From: Portunus trituberculatus
Lineage: Eukaryota > Arthropoda > Malacostraca > Decapoda > Portunidae
Length of the DNA: 64,000 bases
Assembly (NCBI RefSeq): GCF_017591435.1
Contig: NC_059255.1
Span: 706,117 to 770,116, forward strand
Reading direction: 5' to 3'
Shown here in pieces: positions 55,649 to 64,000 of this stretch. Position 1 is the stretch's first letter. Each line of letters starts with the position of its first letter. The notes under the pieces were generated by a model that was given only the letters and a program-made list of their open reading frames with translations, was not told where the DNA came from and made no database searches. The position numbers and the translations under genes were made by a program.

Positions 55649-57934
55649 CTGGGGTGGGGAACGTCCGGCCTCCGGGCCGTATAAGGCCCCCAAGACCATT
55701 TGATCAGGCCCGCAAGGCAGTTCATAAATGCTATTTCATATCTCATGAATGAATAATATATAATGTAATTTTATTATGTGCTGGCTGCAGGTTATTTAAA
55801 TTCAATTAATTATCTATGAACTCGGCAGTTTAGCAGCGTCATACCCTTGAATATAATTATATTTCTTGATTTTTTATTTTGTGACTGACTGTTTTTCTTT
55901 GCACTGCTAGCGTCAGCTAAGAGCACTTGTACGGCCTTGAGCTGAGTGTTGCCATAGCATCCACAGGCGGGACCGTACACGTATGCTTCTCGTCAGCCGC
56001 CTGTCTGTCTGTACTGCAGTGACTCAGCTAGGCGGGCCGCGGGCAGTCAGTGCTAGGCATTTATCGAGTGTGGACGCTGTAGAACTGTTAATACACACTG
56101 GGTAGTTATCACGTGGTGTGACGTCCTACAAATGGCGACTGCAAAGAAAAGAAAAGTAGATGCAGAATGTCGAGCCTTCCAAGAGAAGTGGACAAACGAT
56201 TATTTTTTTGTTGAAGTGAAAGGCAAACCTGTGTGCCTAGTTTGTGGGGATGCGTTAGCAGTAATGAAGAAGGCCAATGTGGAGCGTCATTACAGCTCAA
56301 AACATGCTAAGCTCAGTGATTTGGGAGGACAAATGCGTCTGGATAAAATCAATGCTCTTCGGCGGTGTTTAGAATCACAACAAGCCTCTTTCACAAGACC
56401 TCGGTGTGACAGAGACAACGTTATTCAGACGAGTTATGCACTGAGTGACCTAATTGCCAAGAAGCTGAAGCCTCACATAGAGGAGAGTTTGTGAAAGAGT
56501 GCATCGTTAAAGCTGCGGAGTTGCTAGCGCCAGACAAACTTCAGTTATTTCAGAGTGTTAGTTTGTCTCGTAGAACCGTCTCAGATCGGATTACTGACTT
56601 AGCACAAGATATTCATAAAACACTGAAGGATTCTGCAAGAGATTTCCAGTTCTTCTCTGTGGCTTGTGACGAGACAACAGACATAACAAATACCGCCCAA
56701 CTGGCCATTTTGTTCGTGGAATAACGGCCGAGTTTGACACACGAGAGGAATTGCTGTCATTGGAAGCCATGCATGGCACCACAACTGGTGAGGACTTGTT
56801 TGAGAGTCTTGTTTCGTCATGAACAAACTAGAGCACCACAACTGGTGAGGACTTGTTTGAGAGTCTTGTTTCGTGCATCATACATCAAGAAAATTTATGT
56901 GCATTGTCATTGAGGCTCAATAATGTAATGACAACAGTAGTGTCATGCATAAATTTTATCAAGAGCAGAGGGCTAAACAGCCGCCAGTTTAAGGAGTTAC
57001 TGAATGATATTGCCTCAGAGTACGGTGATCTTGTTTATCATTGTGAAGTGCGGTGGCTGAGTCGTGGGAATATGCTTATGCGCTTTTATGAACTGCGTGA
57101 TGAAGTCAAGCAATTCATGGAGATGAAGGGGAACACCTGTCAGGGAACTCAGTGATAGCAAGTGGCTGTGTGATCTTGCTTTCATGGTTGACATTACCAA
57201 GTATCTCTCAGAGCTGAACGTCAAGCTGCAGGGCCCCAACCAGCTTCTCAGCTCTCTGCTTTCAAACGTGAAATCCTTTGAAGCTAAATTAAAGCTGTGG
57301 AAAGTGCAACTCGAAAGAAGTAACACTGTGCATTTCCCCACTCTGCAAGAACAAAATCCTTCTACAACGGATGAATATGCTGGTGAGTGTGCGAAACTAA
57401 TTGAGGCATTTAGTGAAAGGTTCAAGGACATGAAAAGTAAACAACAGGAGTTGAACATCTTCGCTACACCATTTAATGTGGTACCAGCTGATGTGCCTGA
57501 TAACCTGCAACACGAAATAATTCAGCTGCAAAGTGATGATGAGCTGAAAGCTAGGTACAACAACCTCTCACTGCTTGAGTTCTACAGACGTTACGTAAGT
57601 GCTGATGATTTTCCTATTTTGAGGAGACATGCACTGAAATATGCATCTGTGTTCGGGAACGACTTACTGCTGCGAGCAGTTCTTCTCAAAACTTAACCTG
57701 GCAAAGAGTAGACTGCGCTCCAGACTGACCGATGCAAACCTGGAAAACCAGTTGCGAGTAGCATCATCAACAGTACCACCTAACATCACGCGCCTCGCCA
57801 AAGAGAAGCAGTTCCAGCCGTCACATTAGAGGTGAGTTAAATGAGTGAAAAAATAATTGATAACTTTTTATGGCCCGCGAATTATATTAAAAATATCTAA
57901 ATGGCCTTGACAGAACGAAGGTTCCCCACCCCTG
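55649..57934 (+). mobile_element. hAT transposon 2, no matching target duplication
   Basis: Left end CTGGGGTGGGGAACGTCC and right end (complement) CAGGGGTGGGGAACCTTC. The 8-mers next to it are CGACCCTC and ATCTAGGT, which do not match. The left flank is plus-strand LINE F endonuclease and the right flank is minus-strand LINE B4 RT. Size 2286 bp. It encodes a BED-type hAT transposase in several frames. Confidence 0.85.
56132..57829 (+). pseudogene. hAT transposase 2 (GTF2IRD2/ZBED-like)
   Basis: ATG 56132 (MATAKKRKVDAECR). Zinc finger PVCLVCGDALAVMKKANVERHYSSKH (residues about 33-58). One frame change near 56490, then VACDETTDITNTAQLAILF with the first catalytic Asp (56667). A duplicated 46-bp stretch (CACCACAACTGGTGAGGACTTGTTTGAGAGTC..., at 56778 and 56833) breaks the frame. 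Then VVSCINFIKSRGLNSRQFKELL, VRWLSRGNMLMRFYELRDEV, and the C-terminal dimerisation region CEQFFSKLNLAKSRLRSRLTD near 57680. Resembles the hAT part of GTF2IRD2-type proteins; inactive. Confidence 0.87.
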
Positions 57935-58911
57935 ATCTAGGTAGTGGAATGCAAGACCAATATTTTGAAGCATGTTATATGTTTTCAAAAATATCTTGTT
58001 AATGTGTTTCTCCGGTGATAAAGTGTTTTGCACGGTTACTCCTAGGTCTTTCTCCTCATTGGTCTCTTCAATTTTCTCATCACCCAGCCTGTAATCCCTG
58101 TTTGGTCTGTATCTACTTCTTCCCATTTTCATAACATGGCTCTTGTTTATATTAAATTCCATCTACCACTCTTTACTCCACTCATATATTTTATCAAGAT
58201 CTTCCTGTAACTTGTTACAATCTTCAACATTCTTTACTCTCCTCATAATTTTAGTATCGTCCGTGAACATATTCATGTAAGTGTCAATTCCTACTGGCAT
58301 ATCATTAAAATAAATCAAAAACATGATGGGACTAAGCACTGACCCTTGTGGAACTCCACTGGTTACCTTCTTCTACTCGGACTTCCTTCCTCTCACCACT
58401 GTTCTCATTTCTCTTCCCATTAAGTAATTTTCCATCCATTTTGCTAGTTTATCACTTGCTCCTCCAATCTTCTTTAGTTTCCACATCAGGCTATTGTGTG
58501 GTACTTTATCAAAGGCCTTTCTCAAGTCCAGGTAAATAGCATCCACCCATCCCTCTCTATGTTGTAGTATGTCAGTCACTCTTGAATAAAAACATAATAA
58601 ATTGGATACGCACAATCTTCCTTTTCTGAAACCAAACTGCCTTTCACTCAGAATGTTTTCACTTTCTAGATACTCACTCCACTTAGCTTTAATTACTTCT
58701 TCACATACCTTGCACAATATACTAGTCAGTGATACTGGTCTGTAATTTAACGGTTCCATTCTACTTCCTTTCTTATATATAGGTACAATGTCAGCTCTTT
58801 TCCACTCTTTCGGGACTATTCCTGTTCATATGGAGGTTTCCACAATATCAAATACGGGGTTCAACAATTGATCTTTACATTCTTTCAGCAACCTCCCAAA
58901 TATGCCATCAA
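57935..58911 (-). pseudogene. LINE B4 reverse transcriptase
   Basis: GLDGIFGRLLKECKDQ near 58900, EWKRADIVPIYKKGSRMEPLNYRPVSLTSILCKVCEEVIK near 58750, QFGFRKGRLCVSNLLCFY, AIYLDLRKAFDKVPHNSLMWKL near 58520. After a frame change, GVPQGSVLSPIMFLIYFNDMP-like sequence lies near 58330 and VHDDTKI-like sequence near 58255, where FADD is not intact. 58162-57935 has MEFNINKSHVMKMGRSRYRPNRDYRLG and NIGLAFHYLD at the hAT 2 junction. Confidence 0.78.
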
Positions 58912-59285
58912 GCCCCATTGGGAGGGGGAAAGTGGTACGTGTGAACTAGTTCGTGCTAGATTTTGGGAAACAGGTATGTGAAAATAGGTTCGAAACACTG
59001 CGAACTTATTTCCCATGAACCTATTTTCCAATTTGAACATCGGCTTAGAAATAGAATCGTGTGTAATATCATGAAGCATAGTTGGTAACACGTACTTGGT
59101 AATAAGTTTGTTTCAAAATTGTTAACAGGTAGACTTCAGGAATATCAAAAATAGTTTATTTCTATATTTGATCAAGGACTTTATTTCAATAAAATTCCTC
59201 TGAGTACATATTACTGTACCGTGTAAAAGAACTAAAATAACCAAAATGACTAAAAGTTCATATGAGCTTCTATGAAAGATACAAT

Positions 59286-59486
59286 TTATGTTCTGCAAAT
59301 GGGGCAATGTTTACAAGTAGAGCTATTTATAATTGTGACACATCTAAGGCAGACAGTTGTGTAACTGCAGGGAAACAGGCAGATTGGCTCTTTCTTATTC
59401 ACAGAGGCACTGTAGCAGACCACACAGTCAGCTTTGTCACTAGTTGATTGCAGAGTTGATGGTCCTGGTTCCATGTTGTCTGACTG
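59286..59486 (-). CDS. RING-like zinc finger exon in the MULE
   Basis: The open frame starts MEPGPSTLQSTSDKADC; ligands in order are Cys17, Cys20, Cys36, Tyr38 (His in classical RING-HC), Cys42, Cys45, Cys57, Cys60, ending CPICRT and stop. It lies 100 bp past the transposase stop on the same strand. GAG|GTAATG near 59585 and GCAG|TCAGAC near 59483 could be a splice donor and acceptor that join it in phase to ...AASRQARTE in an overlapping frame. RING domains are E3 ubiquitin-ligase modules; here the role is unknown. It could instead be a captured gene fragment. Confidence 0.55.
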   Translation of the reverse strand, partial: QSDNMEPGPSTLQSTSDKADCVVCYSASVNKKEPICLFPCSYTTVCLRCVTIINSSTCKHCPICRT

Positions 59487-59575
59487 CTGCAGATAGACAG
59501 ATAGATAGATAGATAGATAGATAGATGGATAGGTAGATAGATGGATAGATAGATAGACAGATAGTTATACAAGTG
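59487..59575. repeat. (GATA)n microsatellite
   Basis: GATA/GACA units with point changes, between the MULE transposase end and the RING-like exon; possibly inside an intron. Confidence 0.93.
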
Positions 59576-59587
59576 TAAAACATTACC

Positions 59588-60954
59588 TCAGTTCTGGCTT
59601 GGCGAGATGCTGCCATTCGCATTCTTGGTGGCTGCTGCTTCACGTGGACGGCTACGCCTGGGAGGGTGAATGGGGGAATGGTAGACAGTCTCTGGCTCCT
59701 CTTCAAGTAAAGGTTCAGGTTCAGGATGAGGCTGTACATCGTCAGTCTCTTCAGCCTCAGTCTCATTCCCAACCTGTACAACTTGCTGCTGCCCCTCCTC
59801 ATCAGGTTCGTCAGTTCTGAGGACCCTCTTCTTCATGCCGAGGTAACGCGTGCGCTTTATGAAAGCCTCAACAGTTCCACCAGCAAGCAACTCTCTGTTA
59901 GCTTTCTCGATCCTCTGCTGTGCCATTGTTTTCCCCTGCTGCTGTGTGACAGATACACCATTTGCAACTCTGACTACATCCAGCTCGAATCGCAGAGCTT
60001 TTCTCTTGATGTACTCAATGAAGGTCCAAAACCTTGTCTTGGGCTTCAAATTCTTTGACATAACAGCATGATATGACTCGCATGAATTATTTATTCTGTG
60101 CACTTGTCCCCACACAGACAACCTGTCCACGCCAATCCGTCTCAACCAAAAGTTGTTGTAATACTCTATAAGGCTGTCCACAGCAGCTTGTTGTCTGGGA
60201 ATTTGTGGCTTAAGAGTTTCTGAGAAACTGCAGACCCTCCTCAATCTTGTCTGCTGGTAAAAGGGGAAGAGAAAAAAAACCCTCTTGCCCAAAGCTTAAA
60301 GACTGAGCCAGGTTTGTTAAATTCCCCCCGCAGATCCCTCTTCTGGATGGTTCGGAAGACTGCTTGGTTGTGGTGAAACCAACAGCCAAGCAGTCTTGCA
60401 CTGGAAAAGACTGTACCTATAGCATTGTGTATTGCTACTTCAAAATCGCTGTGTACAATAGTTGGATCCAGTCCAGATAACTGAGACTTAATCCTATCAA
60501 GAACTGCAGTATACAGCTCCCCTTGCCTGCTTGTCATGAGGACATGGAATATAGGCAGAAAATTGTCTCCAAAGCATCTGAAAATGGTCAGGTGCTGCTC
60601 AAAAATTGCTGGTACAACAGAAAATGTAGCATCCATGGCCATCTCTTTCACGTGCATGACAATGTCCTCTATACCATCCTCATACATTATCAAGGCAAGG
60701 TTATCGTTGTAGGTAGCCACACCTTTATAGAAAGACTGGAACATAGTATTTGATGCCAAGAAGTCTGCTGCCTCCAAGGGGCTGGCTGGAGCAGGAGGAA
60801 GATATTTGTTTAGTTCATTTAGCAGTGTGCGCCTCACGCTTTCAAATGACACAGAAGTTGCTGCAGAAGCTGGAGCCCTGGCACATCGTTCATCATACAC
60901 GTGCCTGTGAATTGATCTTGATGAAATTTTGAGTGTAATCTTATTTGTCTGCAC
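59588..60954 (-). CDS. MULE transposase, DDE core (one frameshift)
   Basis: 60954-60270: NKITLKISSRSIHRHVYDE, PLEAADFLASNTMFQSFYKGV, and MAMDATFSVVPAIFEQHLTIF with the first catalytic Asp (near 60636). Then IFHVLMTSRQGELYTAVLDRI, PTIVHSDFEVAIHNAIGTVF with the second Asp (near 60455), and LGCWFHHNQAVFRTIQ. A shift of frame falls at the A-run 60269-60280. Next come AAVDSLIEYYNNFWLRR and RINNSCESYHAVMSKNL, with the catalytic Glu near 60083. The C-terminus is acidic, stop at 59588. The full DDE set is visible; the homopolymer location means the break may be a sequencing error. Confidence 0.85.
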
Positions 60955-61019
60955 AATATATACAATGTTTATAGAGAAATTATCATCACCGTAGTAATTT
61001 GCGATTGCTACTTACCTAA

Positions 61020-61359
61020 CAATAGTGCATATCAAGGTACTTGCCTGGCATTCTGTGTTGGATCATTCTTAATTGAGTCTTTCATAAACGATTTTTAGCT
61101 CCATCTGCTCAATGTAACTTGCCTGGGAGTCATGGTTGTGGTCTTTGGTCACCATCATAGTGCTGTTCTCCAGGTTGATGTGGCCACGCCTATGGCACCC
61201 ACTTTTGAACAAATGACACCGCACATGAAGCTTCTCATTGTACTGCCAATCCTTGACATAACCTTGGTCATCAAAAACGTACACCATGGAACCACGCCTC
61301 TGTCCCTTGATTTTTCTGACCTGCCTTGCCTCACGGTGACTTTCTTCACTCATTGTCAC
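61020..61359 (-). CDS. MULE N-terminal exon with FLYWCH-like finger
   Basis: The frame at 61359 (MTMSEESHREARQVRK) has MVYVFDDQGYVKDWQYN, VRCHLFKSGCHRRGHI and VTKDHNHD: the C...C...H-x-H spacing of FLYWCH/WRKY-GCM1 fingers that precede many MULE transposases and bind element ends. A one-base shift near 61100 gives FMKDSIKNDPTQNARQ, which would join NKITLKISS of the core exon across a putative intron (about 61030 to 60952, acceptor TTGTGCAG). Confidence 0.7.
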
Positions 61360-61754
61360 TGCTTAAATAGACAAGGGCCGGGTGATTATGTTGAATGATA
61401 AGACACAAACAAGAGACAGGAATAGCATAAATGTTTCATCACAGTATACCAAAGTTGCACTTTATACTACACCACAGTGCCTGAAGTCAGAGATGTCTGA
61501 GTAGCACCGGGCCGCACCACCATCACGTACCTGCGGGTGGAGGACTTCGCCACTGTGGATATTTTTTAACTTGAGCTCTTTTCGAACCTAGTTACAACTA
61601 TTTTTTTAACATAATCCTATCTAGCTCTTTTCGAACCAAGTTACAACTCGAACATTTCGAACTTTACTCTATCAAGCTGGTTTTTTTTACATTTCGAACT
61701 AACTGGTGTTTACTAGGAAAGAAATTCGAACACGTTCCTGTTTCAAACCCTGCA

Positions 61755-63245
61755 CTATCTTATTGAACACGAACCTAATTCACCCTCCCGCCCCATTGAT
61801 TTATTAATATCCAAGTTACTTATAATTTTCCTTATATCTTCTTTAGTAACAATGATGTCCTGCATTTGCTTTATCTCCGTTGGCCTTCCTCCTGTAAAAT
61901 GCTCCTCCTTTGTAAACACTTTGCAAAAGTTGTCGTTCAATATTTCAGCTATATCTCTAGCATCCTCATATACTTCTTCCCCATCTTTTACTTTTTCTAT
62001 TGCCTCCCTTTTATTTAGTTTTCCATTTATGAATTTGTAAAACATTTTAGGGTCACTATCACAGTTTTCCACCACCCTCTGTTCATATTCCTTTTGTGCT
62101 GTTCTCCTTACTTCAACATATCTATTCCATGCTGTTTTGTAGACTTCTCTTGATAATACTTCACTGTTTTTCTTAAGTTTCTTCCATGCCTTTTCTTTGT
62201 TCTTTTTTGCTTCTTCACAATTTCGATTAAACCACTGCTTATTATTTAAAGTCCTCTTTCTGTGATATGGCACAAACTTCTTCACAGCAGAGTTATATAA
62301 ATCCATAAATTTATCGTATTTCAATTGCATATTCCCTTTCTGGTATATCACAGACCAGTCAATTTCATTAAAGAATTCTCTTATATGGTTATAATTTGCC
62401 CTGACATAATTTAATTTTTTCTCTCTGTGCTCCACACTCTTTTCCATGCTTAATTCCGTATCCAGCTCAAAACTTAGGACATCATGGTCGCTTTTCCCCA
62501 AGGGACATTCATGTTCAATTTCTTCTTTTAGGGAGATGCCCCTGGTAAATACCAAATCCAACCTCGAAATCCAACCTCGCTGCAACATCTTGTCTCCTGC
62601 ACCTTGTTGGTGATCTCACCCACTGTGTCATCAAGTTATTTGTTGCTATGTTTAACAATTCCTCTGCCCACTCATCACCATTCACCACTTCGTAATCTTC
62701 CCACACTATTTCCTTACAATTAAAGTCCCGACTATCATCACTCTATCCTTTCTGGTGAGTTCCTGCTTCATTCTGTCTAGAGTATTTCTCATCACCATTT
62801 GATACTGTTCATAGTTCCAAGCCCTGGTTCTGGGTGGTATTTATACTGTTATAATATTAATGTCTCTTTTACCATCTGTTATAAGCATACTTATCACTTC
62901 CTCATTTCTCTTACTAAAGTTCACCTCCTTCACTATCAGATCTTTCTTAGTAAAAACCATTATACCACCACCTCCTTTATTCTTTCTATCATTTCTCCAT
63001 ACTTTGTAGTGTTTTACATCAAACCAATCTAGCTTTATTTCGGGCCTTAACTTTGTTTCCTCCACACACATTATGTCCGGTTCATTGTTTCTTAGGTAAT
63101 CCATACATTCTAGCCTCTTAGACAGAAATGCATCTATATTCGTATATGTCACTTGAATTCCATTCCTAATCTCTTTCTTCCATGTAATGTCTATTCCGTC
63201 TGTTTTATCCACCACTTCTTTAGCCTCCCATTTCTCATCCTCCAA
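61755..63245 (-). pseudogene. LINE B4 APE-type endonuclease and linker
   Basis: 63245-62841: MEDEKWEAKEVVDKTDG, VTYTNIDAFLSKRLECM, PDIMCVEETKLRPE (catalytic Glu), GGGGIMVFTKKD. The middle is frame-broken; near 62735-62700 a GRDFNCKEIVWEDYE block is GDFN with Gly-Arg. 62588-61799: RLDLVFTRGISLKEEIEHECPLGKSDHDVLSFELD (SDH block near 62490), KQWFNRNCEEAKKNKEKAWKKL, DPKMFYKFINGKLNKREAIE and ISNLDINKSMG, stopping at the MULE. Codons below 61799 are MULE sequence. Confidence 0.8.
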
Positions 63246-64000
63246 AAAAACTTGGTCTTTTCCTCCTCTGTTCTTTCACTTCAGTTACAAGCTCTTTCAT
63301 TTTCATTCTTTCATCCTGTGTCATATTATTTCTTATGTAAATTGTTTTGGTTTCCTCATAGTCTTTAAGTTTCCAGGCCCTCCTCAGCAAGGCCTCGACT
63401 GCCACCTGAGACTTTAATTTCAATTTTAATGGTCTACTCTTGCCTTCTTCATAAGCTCCTAGTCTCACACTTTCCTCTACCTCAACATATAGACATTCGT
63501 CCTCCTCGGAGATCTTATTCAGTAAAAACTTTATCATGTCACTTTCCTTATCCCTCCTATCTTGCCAGTTCCTGTTAGTTTCCTCCTTCAAACCTGTTAT
63601 GATCATGCATTTTTTCTTTTCAGCAATATCTCTCACCACATACTCATTTTCCTTCAAAGCCTTAACCATTTCACTCTGTGTAATCACTTTATTTTCTTCT
63701 TCTTGCTTTTTCATTATCTCTTTGAAGGACTTTTGTACTTCTTGGTGTTCATGTTTCACTTCCTTCATTTTGGCATCAATTAGGTTGAGGCATTCCTCCT
63801 TTCCCAAGTCACCTTTGGATATTTTCTTTTCTATTTCAAGTAGTTTAGCCTTCATTTCGTCACATTGTTTCCTTAGATGCTGATTTTCTTTTTCCATTTC
63901 CACTTTCTCTTTCAATAGCTCTTTGTTCTCTCTCGTTAGCATGTAGATTTCTTTTTTGAAGGTATCATTCTCCGTTATGACTCTATCTAACTTTTCTTCT
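63235..64000 (-). CDS. LINE B4 ORF1, coiled-coil protein (cut by window edge)
   Basis: An open frame that continues past the right edge (visible Met at 63942: MLTRENKELLKEKVEMEKEN). It is a long Glu/Lys coiled coil (residues about 1-100), then DIAEKKKCMIITGLKEE, the conserved EEGKSRPLKLKLKSQVAVEALLRRAWKL block and RNNMTQDERMKMKEL, ending FFGG at 63235. The ORF2 ATG at 63245 overlaps the ORF1 end by 11 nt, the same overlap length as in LINE F2. It is the best-preserved LINE B ORF1 here. Confidence 0.75.
   Translation of the reverse strand, partial: EEKLDRVITENDTFKKEIYMLTRENKELLKEKVEMEKENQHLRKQCDEMKAKLLEIEKKISKGDLGKEECLNLIDAKMKEVKHEHQEVQKSFKEIMKKQEEENKVITQSEMVKALKENEYVVRDIAEKKKCMIITGLKEETNRNWQDRRDKESDMIKFLLNKISEEDECLYVEVEESVRLGAYEEGKSRPLKLKLKSQVAVEALLRRAWKLKDYEETKTIYIRNNMTQDERMKMKELVTEVKEQRRKRPSFFGG

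Larger units (their letters stand above)
58921..61789 (-). mobile_element. MULE transposon with 9-bp duplication
   Basis: Target duplication GCCCCATTG at 58912-58920 and 61790-61798; removing the element joins NKSMG to LDGIFG of LINE B4. If the ends are set at GGG...CCC the duplication is 8 bp. Inverted ends GGAGGGGGAAAGTGGTACGTGT and (right, complement) GGGAGGGTGAATTAGGTTCGTGT share the pattern with several mismatches. Subterminal TTCGAA-type motifs are frequent, including the pair AGCTCTTTTCGAACC...GTTACAACT near 61575 and 61623. Size 2869 bp. It encodes a FLYWCH-like finger, MULE transposase and RING-like segment. Confidence 0.92.
57935..64000 (-). mobile_element. LINE B copy 4, split by a MULE
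   Basis: Minus-strand LINE B reaching the right edge of the window: ORF1 (from beyond 64000 to 63235), endonuclease and linker (63245-61799), a MULE insert (58921-61789), then RT (58911-57935). The 3' end is cut by hAT 2 within AFHYLD, so the C-terminus and tail are missing. Frames are reasonably open, and this is a distinct subfamily from B1 and B2. Confidence 0.88.

Noticed and set aside
56132..57829. A host GTF2IRD2-like gene
   Set aside because: Enclosed by CAGGGGTGGGGAACC hAT termini and broken by frameshifts and a 46-bp duplication.

Overview
Eukaryotic, almost certainly animal, intergenic DNA made nearly entirely of nested transposable elements. I found no convincing host gene. The mix of CR1/Jockey-group LINEs, hAT, piggyBac, PIF-Harbinger and MULE DNA transposons, a tRNA-derived SINE, and very long (TA)n, (TG)n and (GA)n tracts is most like a decapod crustacean (crab or shrimp). 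That identification is inferred from recalled decapod repeat content, not from a diagnostic gene. At least six LINE families can be told apart and are called A-F here; the letters are mine.

Layout. 0-12.4 kb: a fold-back repeat, LINE A copies on both strands, piggyBac ends and a C-terminal transposase exon, a possible LTR carrying a piggyBac MITE, and a second fold-back repeat. 12.4-21.8 kb: two near-complete LINE B copies head to tail, a 275-bp palindromic MITE in the tail of the first, then a third, inverted B-type fragment between microsatellites. 22-32.8 kb: a deep nest, with LINE D split by LINE E (CR1 type) and LINE E split by a PIF/Harbinger element, followed by a SINE in the LINE D 3' UTR. 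33.6-50.9 kb: LINE C country. Copy C1 (+) is split by two copies (T1, T2) of one TA-duplicating transposon family; T1 carries hAT coding sequence with a 484-bp triplication. C3 (+) carries a solo-LTR-like insert. C4 (-) is essentially full length, with a PHD-finger/esterase-like ORF1, and carries a 402-bp hAT MITE. 50.9-57.9 kb: LINE F pieces with an RNase H-like end, a SINE, a hAT with a perfect 8-bp target duplication inside an inverted duplication, and a second hAT. 57.9-64 kb: LINE B4 (-) split by a MULE that has FLYWCH-like, DDE-transposase and RING-like parts.

The genes do not form an operon or pathway. They are element-encoded proteins: APE endonuclease plus reverse transcriptase for the LINEs, DDE transposases for the DNA elements, and chaperone, zinc-finger or esterase-type ORF1 proteins. 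Most are broken by frameshifts, so they are pseudogenes. The MULE (apparently one frameshift in an 8-A run) and LINE C4 are the least decayed. The value of the window is in exact insertion boundaries, target-site duplications and relative order of insertion, several of which can be read directly.
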